From positions 1-48,442 of the forward strand of contig CAOKRG010000014.1 of the NCBI GenBank assembly GCA_948471095.1: a DNA stretch of 48,442 nt, read 5' to 3'. This DNA is from an uncultured Oscillospiraceae bacterium (GTDB taxonomy: Bacteria; Bacillota; Clostridia; Oscillospirales; Acutalibacteraceae). Positions 23,279 to 34,658 of the stretch are shown here, in pieces. The translations under genes were made by a program, and so were the position numbers. The notes under the pieces were generated by a model that was not told the origin of the DNA, did no database searches, and worked only from the letters and a program-made list of their open reading frames with translations. The number at the start of each line of letters is the position of its first letter. Position 1 is the stretch's first letter.

Positions 23279-24652
23279 CTATGACTGCTTGTGGAAGCGG
23301 CATCTGCCGCGGCCCCTCTCCTTTACTTCCTGTAGGGCCTGTTCCGCCTGGGCGTAGATTTCTCCGGTATAGCCTGCCGCGGAAAAGGCCCCGCCCACGC
23401 TCAGCGACACCGGCGGCAGCCCATCCGACGGGTGGAGCAGCTCCTGATTGATGAGCCGCATTTTTTCCTCGATGCTTTCCCAGCGTCCGCCGTCCACCTC
23501 GGTCAAAATCACCGCGAACTCGTCCCCGCCTATGCGCGCGGGAAAGTCCGTGGCGCGAAAGCTTGTCTCCAGCGCCTTTGCCGCCTTTTTCAGCAGCGCG
23601 TCCCCAATCTCCCGGCCCAGGCGGCCGTTGATCTGCTTGAAATGGTCCACGTCCATAAGCAGCAGGGCAATGGGCTTCGCCTTTACCCGCAGCACCTCCT
23701 GAATCTGCTGGAAGGCTTCGCGGTTTATCAGCCCGGTCAGGGGATCATGCTCCGCCTGATGCCGCATGAGCACCTCGTTGGCGGCGTTGAGCTCATAGAT
23801 GTCGTTATAGGTCAGCGCCAGATACTTAAATTCATAGGCTCCTGTAATCTCCATCAGCTTCTCTTCTTTGATGCAGCTGACATAAACCTGAAGGGGCTTT
23901 ACAATGAGGAAAATGATCATAACAAAGATAAACACGTTCTGAATAAACAGCATGCTGAAAAGCACCCGCTCCATGAGCATGGTTTTATTCAGGTCCTCCA
24001 AGCCCATCTGCTGGGCGTTTTGGGTGGAGTGCATCACATCGCTGAGGAAAAAGCCGATGCTGCTGGAAATCAGCTCCTTTTTCGCCTGGTACTCCGTGCC
24101 GAAGACCAGCTCCCTGGCCTCCTCCAGCTGGGCCTCGGGGTCAAGGGCCCCGTCCGTCTTGGAAAGCCGTACCTGGGCTACCTGGGGGTCCAGCGCGGCG
24201 GGGTCCATGCCCCGGGCTTCCGCGGCCAGGCGGATGGCATAGATCTCCCGCTCCATCAGCTGATTGGAGTAGTCCAGGGCCGTTTCCAAATGGCCCAGCG
24301 CCTGGGGCCCGGCCTGTTTGTCCAGGTGCTCCAGGGCGTTTTCCCGGCGGCGGGCCACGTTGGTTTCGTGAAAATAGTTTTCCACATAGCGGCTGTCCAA
24401 GGTGACCGCGAACAGGCGCACCTGCTCGGTCAGATAGTCGGACCCGGCGGACACCTGGGCCGCGTCCTCCTGGTAGGCAATGTATTGGGACGTGGTCTGG
24501 ACCATGCGGTCATAGTCCGCGGCGGCCTGGCAGGTGATAAAGAGCAGGGCCGCGTAAAGCAGGCAGGAGAGGACGATCATCGCCACATTCAAACTGCGTA
24601 CTCTGATCCCCTTGACCGGGATCTTCTTTTTTTCCGGATCATTGATTTTCAT
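23279..24652 (-). CDS. Membrane-bound diguanylate cyclase (GGDEF)
   Basis: Makes c-di-GMP from two GTP. 457 residues: TM1 at about 21-43, an extracellular helical sensor of some 190 residues (about 45-235), TM2 at about 240-262 and a GGDEF domain from about 300. The active-site loop is GGDEF 375-379. The inhibitory I-site R366-A-T-D369 lies five residues before it, so both catalysis and product feedback should work. The metal-binding region is LLLMDVDHFKQIN. The start at ATG 24652 has GAGGTG about 8 bases upstream. With two chemoreceptors and a YjfB-like protein in the same window, it could tune motility against attachment; that link is inferred. Confidence 0.92.
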   Translation of the reverse strand: MKINDPEKKKIPVKGIRVRSLNVAMIVLSCLLYAALLFITCQAAADYDRMVQTTSQYIAYQEDAAQVSAGSDYLTEQVRLFAVTLDSRYVENYFHETNVARRRENALEHLDKQAGPQALGHLETALDYSNQLMEREIYAIRLAAEARGMDPAALDPQVAQVRLSKTDGALDPEAQLEEARELVFGTEYQAKKELISSSIGFFLSDVMHSTQNAQQMGLEDLNKTMLMERVLFSMLFIQNVFIFVMIIFLIVKPLQVYVSCIKEEKLMEITGAYEFKYLALTYNDIYELNAANEVLMRHQAEHDPLTGLINREAFQQIQEVLRVKAKPIALLLMDVDHFKQINGRLGREIGDALLKKAAKALETSFRATDFPARIGGDEFAVILTEVDGGRWESIEEKMRLINQELLHPSDGLPPVSLSVGGAFSAAGYTGEIYAQAEQALQEVKERGRGRCRFHKQS

Positions 24653-24876
24653 TTGAGAAGCACCTCGCATTATAAGCGCGTCTTTTCCCAGAAAGCGCAT
24701 AAGCGCGGGAGCGGCCGCTTTCTGGGCCGGAAATCCCCATCGGAACCGCAGGACCCCGTATGGCCCAGAGCTGCGAAGCTCCTCTTGTGGTTCTCTTCCT
24801 TGAAATTGACAGAGTTGGGTTCCCGCAGCTCTTCTTCCAGCCAAGAACCGGCGCTCCCTTCCTTTTCAGGCAAGCC

Positions 24877-26991
<2,115 letters not shown>

Positions 26992-27101
26992 CTTAACCAC
27001 TCTTTCTATGTTGAAAATGAAATACCGGCGGCAGGAACAGCGGTATTTTCATAATAGCCCAAAAGCGCGGGATGGTTCCCCGCAGGGCTTCCGTGTACTC
27101 T

Positions 27102-27130
27102 ATTTTAGCGGGAAAGGGGAAATTTGTCAA
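27102..27130 (-). promoter_or_regulatory. Sigma-A promoter of glnN
   Basis: On the minus strand TTGACA (27125-27130), 17 bases, TAAAAT (27102-27107). The -35 box is 15 bases from the left end of the repeat element at 27146. Confidence 0.75.
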
Positions 27131-27145
27131 CACTTCGCAAGACTT

Positions 27146-27481
27146 GGGAAGTGTCCAAACGCGCGTTTTGTTATTTTAAAGAAAAGCCCGCCAAGCGCAA
27201 CAACAAAAGTTTCGTCCGTCTCGACTGCCGTCTCGGTCGGTTCGCGGCGTGTCTGCCACTGGCAGACGCTCACCCTTTTCAAGAGGTGGACGAGTTTTTC
27301 AAAGGATAACTCGTGGGTTCTTAGGGGACTTCGCACAGCGAATGGTCCCGCAAGTTCATCTTTGATGAACTTGGCCGCCGGAGGGGGAAGCTTCCCAGTG
27401 GGAAGCGTTCTGACCCGACCGAGCCGGCAGGCGAGACCCCTTTTAACACTCCACACAACAACTCCCTTTGGACTCTCCCCC
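27146..27481. repeat. Modular palindromic element, copy 3 (about 336 bp)
   Basis: It fills the gap between the divergent glnN and coaBC promoters. The left end is GGGAAGTGTCCAAACGCG; the right end reads CCCTTTGGACTCTCCCC, whose complement matches it. Modules with 3-nt loops: 27251-27267 (GTCTGCC/GGCAGAC, loop act), 27328-27344 (ACTTCGC/GCGAATG, loop aca), 27351-27373 (CAAGTTCATC/GATGAACTTG, loop ttt) and 27390-27406 (GCTTCCC/GGGAAGC, loop agt). An ACGAGTT ... AACTCGT pair lies at about 27290-27314. Scaffold pieces GGTTCTTAGGGG, GGCCGCCGGAGG, CGTTCTGACC and CGACCGAGCCGGCAGGCGAG are shared with copy 1. Confidence 0.85.
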
Positions 27482-27493
27482 ACATCTTTATTC

Positions 27494-27522
27494 TTTACAA
27501 CCAGGCGCAAATTTGGTATACT
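27494..27522 (+). promoter_or_regulatory. Sigma-A promoter of coaBC
   Basis: TTTACA (27494-27499), 17 bases, TATACT (27517-27522). It starts 13 bases after the repeat element, and the leader is about 60 nt. Confidence 0.7.
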
Positions 27523-27587
27523 AGATGTTGTTAGCTCATGCCCTCTCCCCCACTTTGCTTCGGCATGATAAAAAAGGAGGCCTGTCC

Positions 27588-28787
27588 GTGAAACAAAAAA
27601 CCGTCGTCCTGGGCGTCACCGGCGGCATTGCCTGCTATAAGTCCGCCGCCCTGGCTTCCAAGCTCGTCCAGCGGGGCTACGATGTGGAGGTGGTGCTGAC
27701 CAAGAACGCCACCGAGTTCATCGGCCCCCACACCTTCGAGTCCCTCACCCACAACCGGGCCATGGTGGACACCTTTGACCGGAACTTCCAGAGCCATGTG
27801 GAGCACATAGCCCTGGCCGACAAGGCGGACCTCCTCCTTGTGGCCCCGGCCACGGCCAACCTCATCGCCAAAGCCGCCCACGGCATCGCGGACGACATGC
27901 TCTCCACCACCATTCTGGCCTGCGGCTGCCCCAAGCTCATCGCCCCGGCCATGAACACCCGCATGTATCAAAACCCCGTCACCCAGGACAATCTCGACAC
28001 CCTGCGCCGCTATGGCTGGGAGGTGATCGAGCCCGCCAGCGGCCGGCTGGCCTGCGGCGCGGTGGGGGCCGGAAAAATGCCCGAGCCCGAGGACCTGCTG
28101 GAGGCGGTGGACCACGCGGTCCGCTATGAAAAAGACCTAGCGGGGCTGCGGGTGCTGGTCACCGCCGGGCCCACCCGGGAGGCCCTGGACCCGGTGCGGT
28201 TTCTCACCAACCACTCCACCGGCAAAATGGGCTATGAGGCGGCCCGGGCCGCCGCCGCCCGGGGGGCCTCCGTCACTTTGGTCAGCGGGCCCACGGCCCT
28301 GAAAAAGCCCGCCTATGTGGACTGCGTGGACGTGGCCAGCGCGGAGGAAATGTTCCAGGCCGTGACCGCGCGGGCGGAAGAGATGGACATCATCGTCAAA
28401 GCCGCCGCCGTGGCCGACTACCGGCCCGCGGCCGTATCGGAAAACAAGCTGAAAAAAACCGGGGAGGACATGGCGCTCCCCCTTACCCGGACGGAGGATA
28501 TTTTGGCCTGGCTGGGGGCCCATAAAAGGCCCGGGCAGTTTCTGTGCGGATTCAGCATGGAGACGGAGAACCTGGTGGAGAACAGCCGCGCCAAGCTGGG
28601 AAAGAAAAACCTCGACCTGGTGGCCGCCAACTCCCTGCGCCAGGAGGGCGCGGGCTTTGGGGGCTCCACCAACGCGCTCACGCTCATCTCTCAGCACGGG
28701 GAAACCGCCCTGCCCCTGATGAGCAAGGAGGACGCCGCCCACCGGCTGCTGGATGAAATCGTGAAAATCAAGGGGGAAGGGGCATGA
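27588..28787 (+). CDS. coaBC: Phosphopantothenoylcysteine synthetase/decarboxylase
   Basis: Two successive steps of coenzyme A synthesis: ligation of cysteine to 4'-phosphopantothenate and FMN-dependent decarboxylation. 399 residues. CoaC half: GVTGGIACYKSAAL, HIALADKADLLLVAPATAN, PAMNTRMYQNP and the catalytic Cys in GRLACGAVGAGKMPEP. CoaB half: VTAGPTREALDPVRFLTNHS followed by TGKMGYEAA, and KAAAVADYRP. I chose GTG 27588 because AAAGGAGG lies 8 bases upstream; the frame extends to 27525 without a better site. The stop overlaps the next ATG (ATGA), coupling it to a small membrane protein. Confidence 0.96.
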   Translation: MKQKTVVLGVTGGIACYKSAALASKLVQRGYDVEVVLTKNATEFIGPHTFESLTHNRAMVDTFDRNFQSHVEHIALADKADLLLVAPATANLIAKAAHGIADDMLSTTILACGCPKLIAPAMNTRMYQNPVTQDNLDTLRRYGWEVIEPASGRLACGAVGAGKMPEPEDLLEAVDHAVRYEKDLAGLRVLVTAGPTREALDPVRFLTNHSTGKMGYEAARAAAARGASVTLVSGPTALKKPAYVDCVDVASAEEMFQAVTARAEEMDIIVKAAAVADYRPAAVSENKLKKTGEDMALPLTRTEDILAWLGAHKRPGQFLCGFSMETENLVENSRAKLGKKNLDLVAANSLRQEGAGFGGSTNALTLISQHGETALPLMSKEDAAHRLLDEIVKIKGEGA

Positions 28788-29266
28788 GGGAAGCGCTTCA
28801 AGACGCCGGGGAACGCAGGACACGATCCCAAAGCCCCCGAAGGCCCTGGCAGAGGGCGCTGGCCGTTCTGGCGCCCATGCTGCTGTCCGGCATACTGATA
28901 ACCGCTCTGTTCTTTGTTATGAACGGGGTCCCCGTCTGGGGCGCGCCGGACCCAAAGAACGTGGCCAGCGTCACCGTCAGCTGGAAGGAGGGCGCTTCCC
29001 AGACCTACACCCAGCCGGAGAAGGTCGAGCTGGCCGTAAAGCTCATAAACTGCCTGAACTACCTGCCCTTTACCCCAGCCTCGGAGCAGTCGGCGGAGGC
29101 AGGGCCGGACGTGACCGTCACTTTCGCCTTAAAGGACGGCCGGGAACTCTCCGCCGGGGCCAACTGGATCACCGGCTGGTGGAACGGCCAGGCCCGGCAC
29201 CTAAAAAAGCCGGATCTGTTCGTGAACTTGGCCGAGGGCATTTTTCCCCCGCCAGGGGAGGAGTAG
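28784..29266 (+). CDS. Hypothetical single-pass membrane protein
   Basis: 160 residues, no family recognised. A basic N-terminus (RRTRSQSPRRPWQR) precedes one membrane helix at about 26-47 (ALAVLAPMLLSGILITALFFVM). Then comes an exposed domain with beta-strand pattern (VASVTVSWKEGASQTYTQPEKVE, DVTVTFALKDGRELSAGANWI). By the positive-inside rule the domain should be outside the cell. Its start overlaps the coaBC stop, so the two are translated together; nothing links it functionally to CoA synthesis. Confidence 0.75.
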   Translation: MREALQDAGERRTRSQSPRRPWQRALAVLAPMLLSGILITALFFVMNGVPVWGAPDPKNVASVTVSWKEGASQTYTQPEKVELAVKLINCLNYLPFTPASEQSAEAGPDVTVTFALKDGRELSAGANWITGWWNGQARHLKKPDLFVNLAEGIFPPPGEE

Positions 29267-29300
29267 GACCAATTTTATCAGGGAGGAGACGAATTGAATT

Positions 29301-29696
29301 ATGCTGATACCGCACCTGCATTTCTGCGGCGGCTGTGAAGAAGCAATTGCCCTATATGAGAAAGCGTTTCATACAAAGGCGGAAAGCGTTGTATACAATA
29401 GAGAGTACGCCCCGGATGGAGATCCGGACGGCCGCGGGATAGCCCACGCTGCGATGAGCATCCACGGGCAAAGGGTTTTTCTGAACGATCGATTCGGCAA
29501 CAGAGACAAATCCCTTCATTGCGCCGTTCATCTGATTGTCATGTTTCCGTCGGCGGAAGAGCTTCTTGCCTGCTATGAGTTTTTCAAGGAGGGGAGCACA
29601 ATGATTGACTCCTTCGAAAGATTACCATATAGCGAACTTGCGGGCAATTTTATCGACCGGTTCGGCGTACAGTGGGGTTTTATGACAGAGCGTTAA
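29301..29696 (+). CDS. VOC-family (PhnB-like glyoxalase fold) protein
   Basis: 131 residues. [23 protein letters not shown] and then [19 protein letters not shown] match the PhnB/3-demethylubiquinone-methyltransferase-like branch of the vicinal oxygen chelate superfamily. [26 protein letters not shown] matches the second beta-alpha-beta unit, with F-G-V-x-W as the common ending. Proteins of this branch have mixed or unknown functions. GGGAGGAG lies about 12 bases before the ATG. Codon use is less GC-rich than in coaBC and glyA on either side, suggesting a separate history. Substrate unknown. Confidence 0.85.
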   Translation: MLIPHLHFCGGCEEAIALYEKAFHTKAESVVYNREYAPDGDPDGRGIAHAAMSIHGQRVFLNDRFGNRDKSLHCAVHLIVMFPSAEELLACYEFFKEGSTMIDSFERLPYSELAGNFIDRFGVQWGFMTER

Positions 29697-29782
29697 TCTT
29701 GCCCCCTCTCTCGGCAGCCTTGAAATTTCCCCTGCACAATCAAATAATCATACCATTCAATTTTATCTTCAGGAGGCACAGC

Positions 29783-31039
29783 ATGTACAAGGATTTGATG
29801 GATACCATAGGCTTCGTAGGAGAAAGCGACCCGGACATTGCCGCCGCCATGGACCGGGAGCTGGCCCGCCAGCGCCGGAACCTGGAGCTCATCGCTTCGG
29901 AAAACATCGTCTCTCCGGCGGTGATGGCCGCTATGGGCACGGTGCTGACCAACAAGTACGCCGAGGGCTATCCGGCCCACCGGTACTACGGCGGCTGCGT
30001 CCATGTGGACGAGGTGGAGGACATTGCCCGGGACCGGGCCTGTAAGCTCTTTGGGGCGGACCACGCCAACGTGCAGCCCCACTCCGGGGCCCAGGCCAAC
30101 CTGGCGGTGTATTTCGCCTTTTTGCAGCCCGGCGACACGGTGCTGGGCATGAACCTCTCCGAGGGCGGGCACCTGTCCCACGGGTCGCCGGTGAATATGT
30201 CCGGGGCTCTCTATAACTTTGTGGCCTACGGCGTGGAGCCTGACACGGGCCGCATCAACTATGACAAGGTGATGGACCTGGCCATGCGGGAGAAGCCCAA
30301 GCTGATCGTAGCCGGAGCCAGCGCCTATGCCCGGGCCATCGACTTTGCAAAGTTCCAGGAGATTGCCCAGGCCTGCGGGGCCAAGCTGATGGTGGACATG
30401 GCCCACATCGCAGGCCTGGTGGCCGCGGGCCAGCACCAGAACCCGGTGCCTTACGCCGATGTGGTGACCACCACCACCCACAAGACCCTGCGGGGCCCCC
30501 GGGGCGGGCTCGTCCTCTGCAAGGAGGAGTACGCCAAGCAGATTGACAAGGCCATCTTCCCCGGCACCCAGGGCGGGCCGCTGATGCATATCATCGCCGC
30601 CAAGGCCGTATGCTTAGGCGAGGCCCTGAGCCCCGCGTTCAAGGCCTACGGCGAACAAGTGGTGAAAAACGCCGCCGCCTTGGCCCAAGGGCTTCTCAGC
30701 CGGGGCGTGAAGCTGGTCTCCGGCGGCACCGACAACCACCTGATGCTGGTGGACCTCTCCGGCCTGGAGCTTACCGGCAAGGAGCTGGAGCGGCGGCTGG
30801 ACGAGATCTACATCACCGCCAACAAGAACACCGTGCCCGGCGAGGCCCGCAGCCCCTTCGTCACCAGCGGCGTGCGGCTGGGCACCCCCGCTGTGACCAC
30901 CCGGGGCCTCCGGGAGGCCGACATGGATGAAGTGGCCGCCTGCATCGCCCTGTGCATGGAGGACGGCTTTGAGGAGAAGATCCCGGCCCTGCGGGAGAAA
31001 GTGAACGGCGTCTGCGGCCGGTACCCCCTTTACTGCTAA
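29783..31039 (+). CDS. glyA: Serine hydroxymethyltransferase
   Basis: PLP enzyme converting serine and tetrahydrofolate to glycine and 5,10-methylene-THF. 418 residues, standard length. Landmarks are [63 protein letters not shown], and the PLP lysine K234 in [14 protein letters not shown]. The C-terminal [20 protein letters not shown] is also typical. ATG 29783 has AGGAGG 7 bases upstream; the frame continues upstream without a site. The flavoprotein-rubredoxin gene follows after 32 bases. Confidence 0.98.
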   Translation: MYKDLMDTIGFVGESDPDIAAAMDRELARQRRNLELIASENIVSPAVMAAMGTVLTNKYAEGYPAHRYYGGCVHVDEVEDIARDRACKLFGADHANVQPHSGAQANLAVYFAFLQPGDTVLGMNLSEGGHLSHGSPVNMSGALYNFVAYGVEPDTGRINYDKVMDLAMREKPKLIVAGASAYARAIDFAKFQEIAQACGAKLMVDMAHIAGLVAAGQHQNPVPYADVVTTTTHKTLRGPRGGLVLCKEEYAKQIDKAIFPGTQGGPLMHIIAAKAVCLGEALSPAFKAYGEQVVKNAAALAQGLLSRGVKLVSGGTDNHLMLVDLSGLELTGKELERRLDEIYITANKNTVPGEARSPFVTSGVRLGTPAVTTRGLREADMDEVAACIALCMEDGFEEKIPALREKVNGVCGRYPLYC

Positions 31040-31071
31040 ATTTCCGCCCCGCCCATAGAAAGGAGCGAATT

Positions 31072-31773
31072 ATGAAACCAATCGTTCTGGGAAACATCAC
31101 ATACGGCATGTACGCCATTGGGGTCAAGGGCCAGCAGGGCCCCAGCGCCTGCATCGTCAACACGGTGATGCAGGTGACCAAGACCTCCCCCTCCGCCCCG
31201 CCCCTGGTGGCCCTCTCCATGAACACGGAGAACTACAGCTGCCAGTGCATTGAGGAGAGCGGCGTGTTCACCATCTCCGTGCTCTCCGAGCAGACTCCCG
31301 CCACGGTCATCGGCGCCCTGGGCTTCACCTCGGGCCGGCACGGGGGCAAGCTGGACAACATCCGCCACAAGGTGCTGATGGAGGGCGTGCCGGTCATTAA
31401 GGAAAACACCTGCTGCTGGTTCCTCTGCCAGGTGAAGGCCAAGCTGCCCGTGGGCGGGCAGGAGCTGTTCGTGGCGGAGATCGTGGCCGGAAGCGACGTG
31501 ACCGCCGAACAGGAGTCCTGCGGCAAGCACGAAAAGCTTAAGCCCATGACCTACCAGTTCTATGTGGAGCGGCTGGGCGGCGTCTCCCCCAAAAAGGCCC
31601 CCACCTACCTGCCCAGCCAGCTGGGAAGCCAGCGTATTACAGGCGAACGCTTTGTGTGCTCGGTATGCGGCTATGAGTACCGGGACCCCAACTTCGGCTT
31701 TGAGGAGCTGCCCGCCGACTGGTCCTGCCCCATCTGCAAAATGCCCAAAAAGGCGTTTTCCCGGAAGAAGTAG
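31072..31773 (+). CDS. Flavin reductase-like domain fused to a shortened rubredoxin
   Basis: 233 residues. Residues 1-170 resemble FMN-binding split-barrel flavoproteins of the high-molecular-weight rubredoxin (Hrb/NROR-like) type (GLYAIGV-like [36 protein letters not shown]). Residues 190-233 are a rubredoxin with two iron-binding pairs, [11 protein letters not shown] and WSCPICKMP. Such fusions pass electrons from NAD(P)H to flavodiiron proteins in oxygen or nitric-oxide defence in anaerobes. The loop between the two cysteine pairs is about ten residues shorter than in classical rubredoxin, and the usual G after the second CxxC is K. GAAAGGAGCG precedes the ATG. The electron acceptor is not encoded nearby. 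Confidence 0.88.
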   Translation: MKPIVLGNITYGMYAIGVKGQQGPSACIVNTVMQVTKTSPSAPPLVALSMNTENYSCQCIEESGVFTISVLSEQTPATVIGALGFTSGRHGGKLDNIRHKVLMEGVPVIKENTCCWFLCQVKAKLPVGGQELFVAEIVAGSDVTAEQESCGKHEKLKPMTYQFYVERLGGVSPKKAPTYLPSQLGSQRITGERFVCSVCGYEYRDPNFGFEELPADWSCPICKMPKKAFSRKK

Positions 31774-31784
31774 GAAAGGCGTTT

Positions 31785-31970
31785 ATGGAAAGACGGATAA
31801 AAGGACTGGGGCTTCTGCTGTTCAGCCTGCTGCTGGCGGTCTGCTTTCAAGCGATGGGGTGGCGGTATTTCGACCTACTGTTTTTAGAGATCCCCTGGCC
31901 GGTGGTGTTCCTGCTAATGGGAGCCGCAGGCCTGGCGCTGGCGGTCTGGCCGGAGGGGCCCCATGAATGA
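31785..31970 (+). CDS. Small two-helix membrane protein, 61 residues
   Basis: MERRIKGLGLLLFSLLLAV and then WPVVFLLMGAAGLALAVW form two predicted membrane helices joined by a short loop. AGGAAAGG lies 6 bases before the ATG. The 3' end overlaps the start of tcdA by 8 bases, so it belongs to the same operon. No family recognised; overlap and codon bias support that it is translated. Confidence 0.65.
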   Translation: MERRIKGLGLLLFSLLLAVCFQAMGWRYFDLLFLEIPWPVVFLLMGAAGLALAVWPEGPHE

Positions 31971-32676
31971 CATGCTTGCAAGAGAAGAGCTGCTCCTGGG
32001 CAGGGAAGCCCTGGAGCGCCTGCAAAGGGCCCGGGTGGCCGTGTTCGGCCTGGGGGGCGTGGGGGGCCATGCCGCCGAGGCCCTGGTACGCTGCGGGGTG
32101 GGCGCTCTGGAGCTCATCGACGGGGACGTGTACAGCCCCACCAACCTGAACCGGCAGCTGTTCGCTACTACTGCTACGCTGGGTCAGCCCAAGGTCCAGG
32201 CCGCCGCCCAGCGGCTGCGGGAGATCGCGCCGGGCGTTGCCATAACCCCGCGCCCCCTCTTTTACACGCCGGATACGGCGGACCAGTTTGATTTCTCTCA
32301 ATACGACTACATTTTGGACTGCGTTGACATGGTGACCGCCAAGCTGGCCCTGATTGAGCGGGCTTGGCGGGAGGGCGTGCCCATCCTCAGCGCCATGGGG
32401 GCGGGCAACAAACTGGACCCCACCGCGTTCCAGGTGGCGGACCTGTACGAGACCACCGTGTGCCCCCTGGCCCGCATCCTGCGCAAGGAGCTGCGCAGGC
32501 GGGGGGTGGAGCGCCTGAAGGTGGTCTACTCCCAGGAGCCTCCCCTGCCGGTGGAGGCCGCTCCCGGCGCGGACCGGCCCGTGCCGGGCAGCGTGGCCTT
32601 TGTGCCCCCGGTGGTGGGGCTCATCATGGCCGGGGAATGCGTCAAAGACTTGATAAAGAGGGAGGAGCGCCCATGA
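31963..32676 (+). CDS. tcdA: tRNA threonylcarbamoyladenosine dehydratase (ThiF/E1-like)
   Basis: Cyclises t6A37 to ct6A in ANN-decoding tRNAs using ATP. 237 residues with the E1-like Rossmann motif VAVFGLGGVGGHAAEALVRCGVG (about 26-48), DVYSPTNLNRQLFAT, DYILDCVDMVTAKLALIE, and the CsdL/TcdA-type VADLYETTVCPLARILRKELRRRG and EPPLPV segments. The start lies inside the end of the small membrane gene and the stop overlaps the next start (CCATGA). Close linkage to a TtcA-like gene points to a tRNA-modification operon. The alternative, a ThiF-family sulfur-carrier adenylase, is less likely given the C-terminal half. Confidence 0.92.
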   Translation: MNDMLAREELLLGREALERLQRARVAVFGLGGVGGHAAEALVRCGVGALELIDGDVYSPTNLNRQLFATTATLGQPKVQAAAQRLREIAPGVAITPRPLFYTPDTADQFDFSQYDYILDCVDMVTAKLALIERAWREGVPILSAMGAGNKLDPTAFQVADLYETTVCPLARILRKELRRRGVERLKVVYSQEPPLPVEAAPGADRPVPGSVAFVPPVVGLIMAGECVKDLIKREERP

Positions 32677-33503
32677 CCCCGGCGGGGCGGGCCCAGTGGA
32701 GCCTGACCAAAAAATTCCGAAAATCCATCTGGGCCCCCTTCATCGCCGGGATGAAGACCTACCAACTGCTGGAGGAGGGGGACCGGGTGGCCGTGTGCGT
32801 CTCCGGGGGCAAGGACTCCATGCTTTTGGCAGTGCTGATGGGGCTGCTGCGGCGGCATTCGGACTTTCCCTTCGGGCTGGAATTCCTGGCCATGGACCCG
32901 GGCTACAGCCCGGAAAACCGGCAGAGGCTGGAGGCGAACGCCCGGCTGCTGGAAGTCCCCCTGCACATTTTCGAGACGGACGTGTTCCGCGTGGCGGACT
33001 GGGGCGGCAGGAACCCCTGCTACCTGTGCGCCCGCATGCGCCGGGGGCATCTCTATAAGCAGGCCCAGGCCCTGGGCTGCAATAAAATTGCCCTGGGACA
33101 CCACTTCAACGACGTGATCGAGACCACGGTGATGGCCATGTTTTACGGGGCCCAGCTGCAAGCCATGCCCCCCAAGCTGCACAGCGCCAACTTTCCCGGC
33201 ATGGAGCTGATCCGCCCCCTGTACCGGGTCCACGAAGAGGCCATTTTGGCCTGGAAGCGGTACAATTCGCTGGAATTTTTGCAGTGCGCCTGCCGTTTCA
33301 CGGAGAAGTCCGCGCCCTGCGGCAGCTCCAAGCGGCAGGAGGTCAAGGAGCTGCTGGCCCGGTTAAAGGAAATCAACCCCAATGTGGAAAAAAATGTGTT
33401 TCAAAGCCTGCACGCGGTGTGCCTGGACACCTTTCCGGGCTATAAGACCGGCGGCATGGAGCACAGCTTTTTGGAGGGGTACGATAAAAAAGGGACCCTC
33501 TAG
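32673..33503 (+). CDS. TtcA-family PP-loop tRNA thiolation/ATPase protein
   Basis: 276 residues, with PP-loop VAVCVSGGKDSMLLAVLM (about 40-57), a CxxC in NPCYLCARMRRGHLYKQA, the motif LGHHFNDVIETTVMAMFYG, and a second pair of cysteines in LQCACRFTEKS. This is the layout of TtcA-like 2-thiocytidine tRNA enzymes that hold an iron-sulfur cluster. Clostridial members are often annotated only as ATP-binding or TilS/TtcA-like, and the exact tRNA target is not settled. The ATG overlaps the tcdA stop, so the two are coupled. A short GC palindrome (about 33495-33510) with TTTTT follows and may partly terminate transcription. Confidence 0.88.
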   Translation: MTPAGRAQWSLTKKFRKSIWAPFIAGMKTYQLLEEGDRVAVCVSGGKDSMLLAVLMGLLRRHSDFPFGLEFLAMDPGYSPENRQRLEANARLLEVPLHIFETDVFRVADWGGRNPCYLCARMRRGHLYKQAQALGCNKIALGHHFNDVIETTVMAMFYGAQLQAMPPKLHSANFPGMELIRPLYRVHEEAILAWKRYNSLEFLQCACRFTEKSAPCGSSKRQEVKELLARLKEINPNVEKNVFQSLHAVCLDTFPGYKTGGMEHSFLEGYDKKGTL

Positions 33504-33531
33504 GGGCCCCTTTTTCAGTAGGAGGATGTCT

Positions 33532-34089
33532 ATGAAAGCGATTGTCGAACTTTTCTTAACCTTTTTTAAAATCGGACTCTTCACCTTTGGCGGAGGCTAC
33601 GCCATGATCTCCGTGGTGGAGGACCAGTGCGTGGAGCGAAAAAAGTGGATTACTCAGGATGAGATGGTCCAAATGACCGTCCTGGCGGAGTCCACCCCCG
33701 GGCCTGTGGCCATCAACGCGGCCACCTATGTGGGCTACCGGCGGGCGGGGCTTCCCGGAGCCGCCGCGGCCACCTTGGGCGTGGTGCTGCCCTCCTTTGG
33801 GGTCATTTTCCTCATCTCCCAATTTTTGGAGGGCTTTTTGGAAATCCCCCTCATCGCCAGCGCCTTCCAGGGGATCAAGCTGGGCGTGGGGGTGCTCATT
33901 TTCCGCACCGGCCTGCAAATGGCCCTGAAAGCGAAAATGGGGCCTCTGGCAAAGGGGATTTTCCTGGCCAGCCTTTTGGCGATGCTGGCGGCCAGCGTCT
34001 TTTCCCTGCCGGTCTCTTCCGTGGCGCTGCTGCTTCTGGCCGGGATTCTGGGCTTTTCGGCCTACTTGGCAAGGGGGGCGGCGAAATGA
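33532..34089 (+). CDS. Chromate transporter, first half-size subunit
   Basis: 185 residues, one CHR domain. LFLTFFKIGLFTFGGGYAMISVVEDQCVERKKWI is the N-terminal CHR signature and AESTPGPVAINAATYVGYR the PGP loop. About six helices follow. Half-size CHR proteins come in pairs and are thought to form a heterodimeric anion (chromate/sulfate-like) transporter; the real substrate in gut Clostridia is unknown. ATG 33532 has AGGAGG 6 bases upstream; the ATG at 33526 overlaps that site. The stop overlaps the start of the second half (ATGA). Confidence 0.93.
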   Translation: MKAIVELFLTFFKIGLFTFGGGYAMISVVEDQCVERKKWITQDEMVQMTVLAESTPGPVAINAATYVGYRRAGLPGAAAATLGVVLPSFGVIFLISQFLEGFLEIPLIASAFQGIKLGVGVLIFRTGLQMALKAKMGPLAKGIFLASLLAMLAASVFSLPVSSVALLLLAGILGFSAYLARGAAK

Positions 34090-34658
34090 TCTATCTCAAG
34101 CTGTTTCTGGGCTTTCTCAAGGTGGGCTGCTTCTCCTTCGGCGGCGCGTACGCGGCCATTCCCCTGATCCGGGACGTGGTGTTAGAATACGGCTGGATGA
34201 CCGAGGACCAGCTGGCCTACATGATCGCGGTCAGCGAATCTACGCCGGGGCCCATCATGGTCAATTTGGCCACCTTTACCGGTGCCTCTCAGGCCGGGCT
34301 GGGAGGCGCGGCCCTGGCCACCTTTACCGTGGTGCTCCCGGCCTTTCTGGTCATCCTGCTGGCCGCGACCGTACTGCGCCGCGTCATGGACCATCCCGGG
34401 GTCCGGGCCGTGCTGGACGGGCTGGCCCCCTGCGTCACGGGCATTATTCTGGCAACCGGCGTTTACATGGTGGCGGAACGCCTGATCCTCCCAACGGGCC
34501 TGGACCTGCGGGCTCTGGCGCTCACGGCGGCGCTGGCGGGCATCTTGCTCTTCAGCCGGAAGGTGCTGCGCAAAAAGGTCTCCCCCATCTCGCTGATCGC
34601 CATCTCAGCCGGGCTGGGAATCTTAGTCTATGGAAGTGTCCAAAGGGCGAGTTTTTGA
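34086..34658 (+). CDS. Chromate transporter, second half-size subunit, with tail supplied by a repeat element
   Basis: 190 residues. KLFLGFLKVGCFSFGGAYAAIPLIRDVVLEYGWM and VSESTPGPIMVNLATFTGA are the paired CHR signatures. It is translationally coupled to the preceding subunit. The last eight codons (GSVQRASF, from 34632) lie inside repeat copy 4, so the natural C-terminus and stop were replaced when the element inserted. The protein still has its final membrane helix (ISLIAISAGLGILVY) and should be functional. Confidence 0.92.
   Translation: MIYLKLFLGFLKVGCFSFGGAYAAIPLIRDVVLEYGWMTEDQLAYMIAVSESTPGPIMVNLATFTGASQAGLGGAALATFTVVLPAFLVILLAATVLRRVMDHPGVRAVLDGLAPCVTGIILATGVYMVAERLILPTGLDLRALALTAALAGILLFSRKVLRKKVSPISLIAISAGLGILVYGSVQRASF

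Noticed and set aside
27001-27101. Glutamine or other named riboswitch in the glnN leader
   Set aside because: There is a hairpin, but no conserved core of a known glutamine-sensing RNA could be placed.
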